Shown one piece after another: positions 10,293 through 17,716 of a stretch of 64,000 bases of DNA. Under the pieces are notes generated by a model, which did no database searches, was not told the origin of the DNA, and saw only the letters and a list, made by a program, of their open reading frames with translations. Within the stretch, counting starts at the first letter, position 1. Each line of letters begins with the position of its first letter. The position numbers and the translations under genes were made by a program. Source of the stretch: Flavobacteriaceae bacterium (GTDB lineage: Bacteria > Bacteroidota > Bacteroidia > Flavobacteriales > Flavobacteriaceae); contig CANGWK010000004.1 in NCBI GenBank assembly GCA_947457615.1, positions 1-64,000 on the forward strand, in the 5' to 3' direction.

Positions 10293-10300
10293 TATTTTTG
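10293..10300 (+). promoter_or_regulatory. -7 promoter element for the alpha-oxoamine synthase gene
   Basis: TATTTTTG matches the consensus. The track start TTG at 10303 is only two bases downstream, so the ATG at 10327 is the better start. Confidence 0.65.
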
Positions 10301-10326
10301 CATTGCTTTTTAACAACATATTTATC

Positions 10327-11589
10327 ATGGTAAAAGATTTATTTGAAAGAATTCAAAATAATAAAGGACCTTTAGGAAAATGGGCTTCTCAAGCAGAAGG
10401 ATATTTTGTATTTCCTAAATTAGAAGGTGAATTAGGTCCTAGAATGCAGTTTCAAGGAAAAGATATTTTAAATTGGAGTTTGAACGACTATTTAGGTCTT
10501 GCAAACCATCCCGAAGTTCGAAAAGCAGATGCTGATGCTGCAATAGAATATGGTGCTGCATACCCTATGGGGGCTCGAATGATGAGTGGGCATACAAAAT
10601 ACCACGAACAATTAGAAAATGAATTGGCTGCTTTTGTAATTAAAGAATCTGCTTATTTATTGAATTTTGGTTATCAAGGAATTCTATCTACAATTGATGC
10701 TTTGGTGACTAAAAATGACGTAATTGTATATGATGTGGATGCCCATGCTTGTATTATTGATGGGGTTCGTTTGCACATGGGTAAACGATTCACTTACCGC
10801 CATAATGATCTTGAAAGTATGGAAAAAAACTTGCAGCGTGCTACAAAATTAGCCGAAGAAACAGGTGGTGGAATTCTATTTATAACAGAAGGCGTTTTCG
10901 GAATGCGAGGTCAACAAGGAAAGCTGAAAGAAATTGTTGAATTGAAAAAGAAATACAAGTTCAGATTGTTAGTTGATGATGCTCACGGGTTTGGAACTCT
11001 AGGAAAAACAGGAGCAGGAGCAGGTGAGGAGCAAGAATGTCAAGACGAAATTGATGTTTATTTTTCCACTTTTGCAAAATCAATGGCAAGTATTGGAGCT
11101 TTCATTGCTGCCGATAAAGATATTATAGATTATTTAAAATATAATTTACGCTCACAAATGTTTGCAAAATCTTTGCCAATGATTCAAACTATTGGTGCAT
11201 TGAAACGATTGGAATTATTGAGAAATCACCCAGAATTGAAAGATAAACTTTGGGAAAACGTTAATGCGCTACAAGGCGGATTGCGTGCTAAAGGATTTAA
11301 TATTGGCGATACTAATACTTGTGTAACACCAGTTTACCTAGAAGGAAGTGTGCCAGAAGCAATGGTAATGGTGAATGATTTAAGAGAAAACTACGGTATT
11401 TTCTTATCTATTGTAATCTACCCGGTAATTCCAAAAGGGATTATCTTATTGCGAATGATCCCTACATCTTCACACACTTTATCCGATATTGACGAAACAT
11501 TAACCGCTTTCGAAATAATTCGTGAGAAATTAGTAAACGGTACCTACAAGAAAATAGCCGAGGCTACAAAGGTTGATTTAGATGCTTAA
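10327..11589 (+). CDS. Alpha-oxoamine synthase (serine palmitoyltransferase / cysteate acyltransferase-like)
   Basis: A 420-aa cytoplasmic PLP enzyme of the alpha-oxoamine synthase group, which condenses an amino acid with an acyl thioester with loss of CO2. The substrate-gate segment LNWSLNDYLGLANHP, the GARMMSGHTKYHEQLE block, the cofactor aspartate in LVDDAHGFG and the PLP lysine (K251, STFAKSMASIG) are all present. Family members make 2-amino-3-ketobutyrate, 8-amino-7-oxononanoate, 3-ketosphinganine or, in Bacteroidota, the sulfonolipid precursor capnine from cysteate. There are no glycine- or biotin-pathway neighbours. The N-terminal extension (PLGKWASQAEGYFVFPKLEG) resembles the long-chain acyl versions. 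I favour a sphingolipid or sulfonolipid role, as inference. The start was moved to ATG 10327 because the TTG abuts the -7 element. Confidence 0.78.
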   Translation: MVKDLFERIQNNKGPLGKWASQAEGYFVFPKLEGELGPRMQFQGKDILNWSLNDYLGLANHPEVRKADADAAIEYGAAYPMGARMMSGHTKYHEQLENELAAFVIKESAYLLNFGYQGILSTIDALVTKNDVIVYDVDAHACIIDGVRLHMGKRFTYRHNDLESMEKNLQRATKLAEETGGGILFITEGVFGMRGQQGKLKEIVELKKKYKFRLLVDDAHGFGTLGKTGAGAGEEQECQDEIDVYFSTFAKSMASIGAFIAADKDIIDYLKYNLRSQMFAKSLPMIQTIGALKRLELLRNHPELKDKLWENVNALQGGLRAKGFNIGDTNTCVTPVYLEGSVPEAMVMVNDLRENYGIFLSIVIYPVIPKGIILLRMIPTSSHTLSDIDETLTAFEIIREKLVNGTYKKIAEATKVDLDA

Positions 11590-11609
11590 ATAATTTTGAA
11601 TTTTGATAT

Positions 11610-11650
11610 AAAAAAATCCATTCAGTTTTTATTGAATGGTTTTTTTTTTG
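11610..11650 (+). terminator. Rho-independent terminator after the alpha-oxoamine synthase gene
   Basis: CCATTCA (11618-11624) pairs with TGAATGG (11633-11639). The stem is flanked by an A run on the left and about ten T's on the right. Confidence 0.8.
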
Positions 11651-11920
11651 ATAAACCTTCTAGAAATAAATAATCGGCTATAGATTAATCATAGGTTAAC
11701 TTAAAATTAATGATTTGGTAATCCAAAAATTAACATACAGTATTACATTTGAAGATAATATAGTTTTATAAATAGATATTTGAAAAATTCATTACTCTTT
11801 TCTATTTTTAATATTTGTGTGCTAATTTCTATTTGCACAAGTTTATCAACCTCCCTTAATAATTGTTTTCAAAATATAATTTCAGTATTAATTTACTTTA
11901 ATACTAATACCCTTTAAATT
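11651..11920. other. Intergenic region upstream of the LpxH-like operon
   Basis: The gap between the two genes is 331 nt. After the terminator there is about 270 nt of AT-rich DNA. I see no ORF and no exact TAnnTTTG element; the closest match (AATATTTG near 11810) has one mismatch. It presumably carries the promoter of the following three-gene operon. Confidence 0.5.
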
Positions 11921-12793
11921 ATGTCCAAAAATAAAAGAAAAATTGATTTATTAGTTCTTTCAGATATTCATTTAGGAACTTATGGATGTCAAAGTAAAGA
12001 GTTGTTGAACTATTTGAATAGTGTTAAACCTAAAATTGTTGTTTTAAATGGAGATATTATAGACATGTGGCAATTTAGCAAACGGTATTGGCCAAAATCG
12101 CACATGCAGGTAGTTCACAAAATAATTAATTGGGTTAGTAAAGGCACAAAAGTATATTATATTACAGGTAATCATGATGAAATGCTTCGAAAATTTGAAG
12201 GTTTTAAAATGGGAAAACTAAGTATTGAAAATAAGTTGGTTTTAGATCTAGATGGTAAAAAAGTATGGATTTTTCATGGAGATGTATTTGATGTTACCAT
12301 GCAAAATTCTAAATGGTTAACACGTTTAGGCTCTCACGGATATGATCTATTAATATTGATAAATGCTTTGTGTAATTGGATTTCTGTAAAAATGGGAAGG
12401 GGCAAAATTTCGTTATCTAAAAACATAAAAAACAGTGTCAAACAAGCAGTGAAATTTATTAATAATTTTGAAAAAACAGCAGCTGATATAGCTATCCGAA
12501 ATGGCTATGATTATGTTTTATGTGGTCATATTCATCATCCAGAAATGAAAACTATTACAACAGATCACGGACAAGTAGAATATTTAAATTCGGGTGATTG
12601 GATTGAAAACCTAACTGCTTTAGAATACAATAATAAGGAATGGTCTTTATATAAATATGATGCTAACGATTTTGAAAACCCTAATTTAGATACTGAAGAC
12701 AGTTTAGTTATGATGGAAAACGGAGAAATTTTTGAACAAATGTTAGGTGGTTTTTTAGAGACAAAAGACATTGCAACGTCTTTAAAATTTTAA
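11921..12793 (+). CDS. LpxH-like metallophosphoesterase (UDP-2,3-diacylglucosamine diphosphatase family)
   Basis: A 290-aa calcineurin-type metallophosphoesterase with all metal motifs: SDIHLGTYG, NGDIIDMW, TGNHDE, IFHGD and the C-terminal CGHIHHPEM. The arrangement matches LpxH-like enzymes that hydrolyse UDP-2,3-diacylglucosamine to lipid X in lipid A synthesis. It is somewhat longer than E. coli LpxH (about 240 aa). It leads an operon with a glycosyltransferase (3-nt gap) and a GH1 enzyme (2-nt gap). That context suggests a glycolipid substrate and leaves open whether this is the housekeeping LpxH or a paralogue. Confidence 0.82.
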   Translation: MSKNKRKIDLLVLSDIHLGTYGCQSKELLNYLNSVKPKIVVLNGDIIDMWQFSKRYWPKSHMQVVHKIINWVSKGTKVYYITGNHDEMLRKFEGFKMGKLSIENKLVLDLDGKKVWIFHGDVFDVTMQNSKWLTRLGSHGYDLLILINALCNWISVKMGRGKISLSKNIKNSVKQAVKFINNFEKTAADIAIRNGYDYVLCGHIHHPEMKTITTDHGQVEYLNSGDWIENLTALEYNNKEWSLYKYDANDFENPNLDTEDSLVMMENGEIFEQMLGGFLETKDIATSLKF

Positions 12794-12796
12794 TTA

Positions 12797-13837
12797 GTGA
12801 AAATTTTATACGCAGTTCAAGGAACAGGAAACGGACATATTACAAGAGCTATTGAGATAATACCGTATTTACAAAAACATGGTGAAGTTGATATTTTAGT
12901 AAGTGGTATCCAATCGGATATTGAACTGCCATTTGAAGTAAAATATAGATTTAAAGGAATGTCCTTTATTTTTGGTAAAAAAGGAGGAGTTGACTTTTGG
13001 AAAACTTTTGTAAAACTCAATTCAATCAAATTAATTAAGGAAATTAAAAAACTAGACCTACAACCCTATGATTTAATAATTAGTGATTTTGAGCCCATCT
13101 CGTGCTGGGCAGCAATAAAGGCAAAAAAAGATTGTATTGGTTTGAGCAATCAAGTAGCAACTCTACATCCTTTAGCACCTAAACCAAAGAAAAATAATAT
13201 TATTGGAAAATTAGTTTTACAAAATTATGCTCCAACTTCTTACAATTATGGTTTTCACTTTAAAAAATTGGACGGAACAATATTTACTCCAATAATAAGA
13301 AAACAAGTTCGTGAACTAACACCTACCAATGAAGGTCATTATACGGTTTATTTACCTTCGTATGAAGACAGCCAAATACTAAAGTGGTTAAAAAAAATGC
13401 CTGCAATTAATTGGCAAGTATTTTCAAAAAACAGTAAAAAAGTCATCCAAATAAAAAATATCAGAATCACTCCTATTAATACCGATTTGTTTTTAAAAAG
13501 TATGGCATCTGCTGAAGGAGTTTTGTGTAATGCAGGTTTTGGCACTGCTAGCGAAGCATTGTTTTTAAAGAAAAAACTAATGGTTATTCCAATGAAAAAA
13601 CAATTAGAGCAAGCCTATAACGCTCAAATGCTACAAGACATGGGAGTTGCAGTTATAAAAAAATTAAATATCGATACTATTCCAAAAATTAGAAAATGGC
13701 TTAACGAAGACACAATCGTTACAGTTGATTATCCGGATAATACACAAGAAATTGTGTCTTTAATTGTTGCCAATCATGCTGGAAATAAAAAATTCAACAC
13801 CAATTATGAATCGGATAATTATACCTTCTTTCAATAA
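12797..13837 (+). CDS. Glycosyltransferase of the MGT/GT28-like GT-B type
   Basis: A 346-aa GT-B fold protein without signal peptide. The N-terminus KILYAVQGTGNGHITRAIEI contains the G.GH.R loop seen in MurG- and MGT-type transferases. The C-terminal half has the nucleotide-sugar segment ASAEGVLCNAGFGTASEALFLKKKLMVIP. The start codon is GTG at 12797, three bases after the upstream stop; no in-frame ATG lies near it. Translation is therefore probably coupled to the LpxH-like gene. Donor and acceptor are not predictable. The operon context (lipid phosphoesterase, GH1) suggests synthesis or remodelling of a glycolipid. Confidence 0.75.
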   Translation: MKILYAVQGTGNGHITRAIEIIPYLQKHGEVDILVSGIQSDIELPFEVKYRFKGMSFIFGKKGGVDFWKTFVKLNSIKLIKEIKKLDLQPYDLIISDFEPISCWAAIKAKKDCIGLSNQVATLHPLAPKPKKNNIIGKLVLQNYAPTSYNYGFHFKKLDGTIFTPIIRKQVRELTPTNEGHYTVYLPSYEDSQILKWLKKMPAINWQVFSKNSKKVIQIKNIRITPINTDLFLKSMASAEGVLCNAGFGTASEALFLKKKLMVIPMKKQLEQAYNAQMLQDMGVAVIKKLNIDTIPKIRKWLNEDTIVTVDYPDNTQEIVSLIVANHAGNKKFNTNYESDNYTFFQ

Positions 13838-13839
13838 TA

Positions 13840-15180
13840 ATGAATTATAAAAAAGAAGATTTTGGAGAAGATTTTACTTGGGGAGTTTCTGCTTCGGCAG
13901 TTCAAACTGAGGGCGCTCATAATAGCTTTGGAAAGGGACTATCCATTTGGGATGAATTTGTAACTAAAAAAAACAAAATTCTTAATAAGGACAACCACTA
14001 TATTTCTGCAGATTTTTATTCTAATTACAAAACAGATATTGATTTAATAAAACAAATGGGAATTCCTAACTTTAGGTTTTCTTTATCTTGGAGTCGAATA
14101 ATTCCTAACGGAACTGGAGATATAAATCAAGAAGGATTGGATTTTTATCATAAAGTTATAGACTATTGTTTAGAAAACGATATTCAACCTTTTATTACAT
14201 TATACCATTGGGATTTACCTCTCGAATTAGAAAAAAAAGGAGGATGGGTAAATAGGGAAGTTTTACTATGGTTTGAAGAATATGTAAAGGTTTGTGTTGC
14301 CGCTGTTAAAGATAAAGTATCCCACTGGATGGTGCTAAATGAGCCAATGGTATTTACTGGAGCAGGCTATTTTCTTGGGGTTCATGCGCCTGGAAAAAAA
14401 GGGATGAAAAATTTCATTCCTGCTATGCATCATGTTGTTTTATGTCAAGCTATTGGTTACAATACTATTAAGGCAATGGACTCTAAAGCGCAGGTTGGAA
14501 CTACTTTTTCATGTTCTTATATTACGCCATATTCCAGCTCTGTAAGAGATAAAAAAGCTGCCTACAGGTTAGATGCATTAATAAATAGACTTTTTATAGA
14601 GCCCTCGCTTGGTTTAGGTTATCCCGAAGAGGCACTTCCTTTTTTGAAAAAAGTAAGGAAGTATATTATGCCAAATGATACTGAATTAATGAAGGTGACT
14701 TTTGACTTTATAGGAATTCAAAACTATACTCGTGAAGTAGTTGCCTATTCGATTTTCACCCCATTTATTAAAGTCAAAATAATTCCTGCAGATACAAGAA
14801 AGGTATGCTATACCCTAATGGATTGGGAGGTTTACCCAGAATCGATTTATGAAATGATTGCTAAATATGATGCTTATAAAGGAGTAAAAAAAATAATTAT
14901 TACTGAAAATGGCGCCTCTTTTCCGGATGAGGTTATTGATGGTATTGTTGCAGATGAAGAGCGAATTAATTACTTAAAATCCTATTTGAAACAAGTTTTA
15001 AGGGCAAAATCAATTAGCACTAAACTTTCGGGCTATTTTATATGGTCACTTACCGATAATTTCGAATGGGGAGAAGGATTTAAACAACGTTTTGGCTTGA
15101 TTCATATAGATTATGAAACAAAGAAAAGAACAGTGAAAAATTCAGGGTGGTGGTATAAGGATTTTCTTGGGAGTAAATAG
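13840..15180 (+). CDS. GH1 family beta-glucosidase-like enzyme
   Basis: A 446-aa (beta/alpha)8 retaining glycosidase of family GH1. The typical N-terminus DFTWGVSASAVQTEGA, the FRFSLSWSRIIPNG block, the acid/base glutamate in VLNEPM (E168), the nucleophile in ITENGAS (E356) and the terminal WSLTDNFEWGEGF are all present. It should be active. There is no signal peptide, so it acts in the cytosol on a soluble or membrane-facing glycoside. It sits 2 nt after a glycosyltransferase gene and not in a sugar-transport cluster. A role in trimming or transglycosylating a glycolipid is therefore an alternative to simple disaccharide breakdown. Confidence 0.9.
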   Translation: MNYKKEDFGEDFTWGVSASAVQTEGAHNSFGKGLSIWDEFVTKKNKILNKDNHYISADFYSNYKTDIDLIKQMGIPNFRFSLSWSRIIPNGTGDINQEGLDFYHKVIDYCLENDIQPFITLYHWDLPLELEKKGGWVNREVLLWFEEYVKVCVAAVKDKVSHWMVLNEPMVFTGAGYFLGVHAPGKKGMKNFIPAMHHVVLCQAIGYNTIKAMDSKAQVGTTFSCSYITPYSSSVRDKKAAYRLDALINRLFIEPSLGLGYPEEALPFLKKVRKYIMPNDTELMKVTFDFIGIQNYTREVVAYSIFTPFIKVKIIPADTRKVCYTLMDWEVYPESIYEMIAKYDAYKGVKKIIITENGASFPDEVIDGIVADEERINYLKSYLKQVLRAKSISTKLSGYFIWSLTDNFEWGEGFKQRFGLIHIDYETKKRTVKNSGWWYKDFLGSK

Positions 15181-15192
15181 AAAATAAAATTA

Positions 15193-16311
15193 TTAGATCT
15201 CTTTTCTGTAAGTTCTTCGCCTTCTAAATACTTCGGGATCAAAGTGTTTCCACAATTGTTGAACAGCTATATTATCTTCTAGTTCAGGGGTTCTTATGCA
15301 ATCTAAAATTCCTTTTTCGGTGAATGTTAAATAGTTTTCTTCAAATAGTATTGCCGTTACACCTTTGTTTTGGTATTCTGGAGCAACTCCAATTAAATAA
15401 AATAAAACTTCTTTCGACTCTTTTTTTGCTTTAAGCAAATGATAAAATCCGAACGGAAATAACTTTCCATTAGCTTTTTGCAATGCTCTTGAAAAACTTG
15501 GCATCACAATACTAAATGCGACCATTTCGTCGTCTTTATCCATGACAAATTTTATGTATTCCGGATTGATAAAACTGATGTATTTTTTCTTGAAATAATC
15601 TTTTTGCACATCGGTTATGGCTACAAAAGAAGATAAATTGGCATACGATTTATTAAACAAATCAAACATTTTATCTACATACAGCATGATTTCTTTTGTA
15701 GAAGTAAAATTCATTTCTTTAAGTTGGTAACGTTTCTTTATTATGGGTACAATCTTTTCAAAAAATTCTGGTTTTACATTAGCAAAAGGAAATTTACTCT
15801 CTAAATATTCTTTTTCCTTAACATATCCCAATTGTTCTAAATGTTCTTTATAATAGGGATAATTGTACCACGTAATCATGGAACCTAATTCGTCAAAACC
15901 TTCTGTTAAAACTCCAACTTTATCAAGATTTGAAAATCCCATTGGACCTTCAATATATTCTAAATTATTTTTTTTACCCAATTCATGAACTTTCTCCAAT
16001 AATGCTCGAGTAACTTCAACATTATCAACAACATCCCACCATCCAAATCGAACTTTCTTTTTCTCTTGTTTATTTACTTCATCCCAATTAATTATGGCAG
16101 CAATTCTACCTACAATCTGATTGTTTTTATAAGCTAAATAAAAATAGGCTTCGGCACTTTCAAAGGCAGGATTTTTAGTTTTATCGAAACTATCTAACTC
16201 TTCCTGAATTAATGGTGGCACCCAGTAAGGATGTTTTTTATATAGAGAAAAAGGAAATTTAACATATTCCTTTAATAATGCTTTTGAATTAGCTTCTTTA
16301 ATAATAATCAT
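15193..16311 (-). CDS. GNAT-like N-acyltransferase
   Basis: A 372-aa cytoplasmic protein with features of a duplicated or extended GNAT fold. One half (about 1-110) has YFYLAYKNNQIVGRIAAIIN; the other (about 240-360) has FVMDKDDEMVAFSIVMPS, and LFYLIGVAPEYQNKGVTAILFE, whose Q.x.G.A-like loop fits acetyl-CoA binding. Close relatives in Bacteroidota are often labelled GNAT protein or, without support, GTP cyclohydrolase. The acceptor is unknown. It lies 9 nt downstream of an outer-membrane protein gene on the same strand, and the two are probably cotranscribed. Confidence 0.65.
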   Translation of the reverse strand: MIIIKEANSKALLKEYVKFPFSLYKKHPYWVPPLIQEELDSFDKTKNPAFESAEAYFYLAYKNNQIVGRIAAIINWDEVNKQEKKKVRFGWWDVVDNVEVTRALLEKVHELGKKNNLEYIEGPMGFSNLDKVGVLTEGFDELGSMITWYNYPYYKEHLEQLGYVKEKEYLESKFPFANVKPEFFEKIVPIIKKRYQLKEMNFTSTKEIMLYVDKMFDLFNKSYANLSSFVAITDVQKDYFKKKYISFINPEYIKFVMDKDDEMVAFSIVMPSFSRALQKANGKLFPFGFYHLLKAKKESKEVLFYLIGVAPEYQNKGVTAILFEENYLTFTEKGILDCIRTPELEDNIAVQQLWKHFDPEVFRRRRTYRKEI

Positions 16312-16320
16312 TTTGAGTAA

Positions 16321-17292
16321 CTATGGTTTAACACTTGGAACTTCATCCAATCGTTTCTTGGTTTTTTCTTTTTCTTTCGATTTTTTACTTTTGTCTTTTT
16401 TCTTTTCCTTTTTTGGAGTTCGATATAAAACCTCATCGTAGTTGCCGTCAAATCTCCAAGATGCTCCTATTCCTGCATAGAGCAATTTAGGTGTGTCTTT
16501 GTAATTTCGACTAACGGATGCATCTAATTGCAAGGAACTACTAACTAAGTAGGCAGCACCTGCTGTAAAAATCCCATCGGAATAATAATCGTTTTTTAGG
16601 CCTTTGTTCTCAATAAATCCAGTCCATTGGTCATTAAATCCTTTAGTTAATGTTACTACATAACCCAAAGTTTGCATTGAAGTTCCATATTGATCCAAAA
16701 AAATATTAGTAATTAACACGCATGATTTAGGTAAAATGTTTTGGGTTATTAACATGGCTTTGGGGCCAAAAGTTCCAATGGTTTCTGTAGTTCTTGAAAA
16801 AAGTTTCTTATGAGAATTCAAGTTAAAACCTACATATCCCGCAACCGAAGGAATAATATAATGCCAGTCGTATTGGTGATTTGCTTTCCAACTAAAAACG
16901 TTTGTAGGTTTTTCATAATTTTTCATTGGATCATAAAACAAATATTTAAACCCAATAGTGGTTGTTTTTATTCCATTTCGGTGTTGGTTTAAAATATCCG
17001 AATTATAATAATCATTTTGATAATTTAAGGTAACTACTGCTTCCAATTGTTCCTTGTAAAAGCCATATCTTGCGGTTAAATCTACTCCATATCCTTTAGC
17101 TTCATAGTCTAAAATAGTATGACTTTCATCCAAATAATTCACACCCGATTCCAGTTGAAATACCGTTTTTCCTACAGAGAAAGCGGACATAGAATTACCT
17201 GGTCGGTTGGAGTTAATGTCGTCAGTATATTGGGCATCACTATTTTGGAACCAAACTATGCAAATGAAAACGAATAAAAGTTTTAGGTTCAT
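16321..17292 (-). CDS. Outer-membrane beta-barrel protein (transporter-like) with lysine-rich tail
   Basis: A 323-aa exported protein. I begin it at the internal ATG because MNLKLLFVFICIVWFQNSDAQ is a good signal peptide and a -7 element (17331-17338) lies inside the 20-codon extension of the track ORF. The first mature residues (DDINSNRPGNSMSAFSVGKTVFQLESGVNY) and repeated amphipathic strands resemble the phenol-degradation MetA-like transporter family of outer-membrane barrels. The last about 30 residues are extremely lysine-rich (KKEKKKDKSKKSKEKEKTKK) and follow the final strand, so they probably face the periplasm. The function of the tail is unknown. Confidence 0.65.
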   Translation of the reverse strand: MNLKLLFVFICIVWFQNSDAQYTDDINSNRPGNSMSAFSVGKTVFQLESGVNYLDESHTILDYEAKGYGVDLTARYGFYKEQLEAVVTLNYQNDYYNSDILNQHRNGIKTTTIGFKYLFYDPMKNYEKPTNVFSWKANHQYDWHYIIPSVAGYVGFNLNSHKKLFSRTTETIGTFGPKAMLITQNILPKSCVLITNIFLDQYGTSMQTLGYVVTLTKGFNDQWTGFIENKGLKNDYYSDGIFTAGAAYLVSSSLQLDASVSRNYKDTPKLLYAGIGASWRFDGNYDEVLYRTPKKEKKKDKSKKSKEKEKTKKRLDEVPSVKP

Positions 17293-17330
17293 AAGGATAC
17301 TGTTTTTTAAATAGGGTGTTTTTAGAAATT

Positions 17331-17338
17331 CAAATGTA
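17331..17338 (-). promoter_or_regulatory. -7 promoter element for the outer-membrane protein / GNAT operon
   Basis: The minus strand reads TACATTTG, an exact match, 39 nt upstream of the chosen ATG and inside the longer track ORF. Confidence 0.6.
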
Positions 17339-17393
17339 CTATTTTTTATCATTATTTTAAGAGGTAATCCTAATTTACAAACATGTAATTTAG

Positions 17394-17401
17394 TATTTTT
17401 G
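17394..17401 (+). promoter_or_regulatory. -7 promoter element for the DUF4834 gene
   Basis: TATTTTTG, an exact consensus match 18 nt before the ATG at 17419. It is divergent from the minus-strand element at 17331-17338. Confidence 0.65.
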
Positions 17402-17418
17402 ACAAAATTTTATAAATT

Positions 17419-17664
17419 ATGCAAGTAGCATCCATAGGAAGTTTGATTGAAAATATTTTCGTAATTATATTAATATACTACGCTATCAAGTTTTTAGCGA
17501 AATTATTTTTGCCTGTATTGGCTAAAAAAGTAGTTGAAAAAGCAAGTCAGCAATTTCAACAACAACAGCAAAATACTAATTCACAGCCTCAAAATAAACA
17601 AAGTGAAAAGCCTAAAGAAACTAAAAAAGTTGGCGATTATATTGACTATGAAGAGATTGATTAA
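17419..17664 (+). CDS. DUF4834 family small membrane protein
   Basis: An 81-aa protein with one N-terminal membrane helix (IENIFVIILIYYAIKFLAKLFLPVL), a glutamine-rich stretch (QQFQQQQQNTNSQPQ) and an acidic conserved end (KVGDYIDYEEID). This layout is that of DUF4834, a Bacteroidota-specific family of unknown function. It precedes the yfhO-like gene by 53 nt on the same strand and may be cotranscribed with it. Confidence 0.8.
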   Translation: MQVASIGSLIENIFVIILIYYAIKFLAKLFLPVLAKKVVEKASQQFQQQQQNTNSQPQNKQSEKPKETKKVGDYIDYEEID

Positions 17665-17716
17665 TGTTTATACGTTTAAGAATTTCTAAGATCTAATATT
17701 TAATTTATATTAAAAA

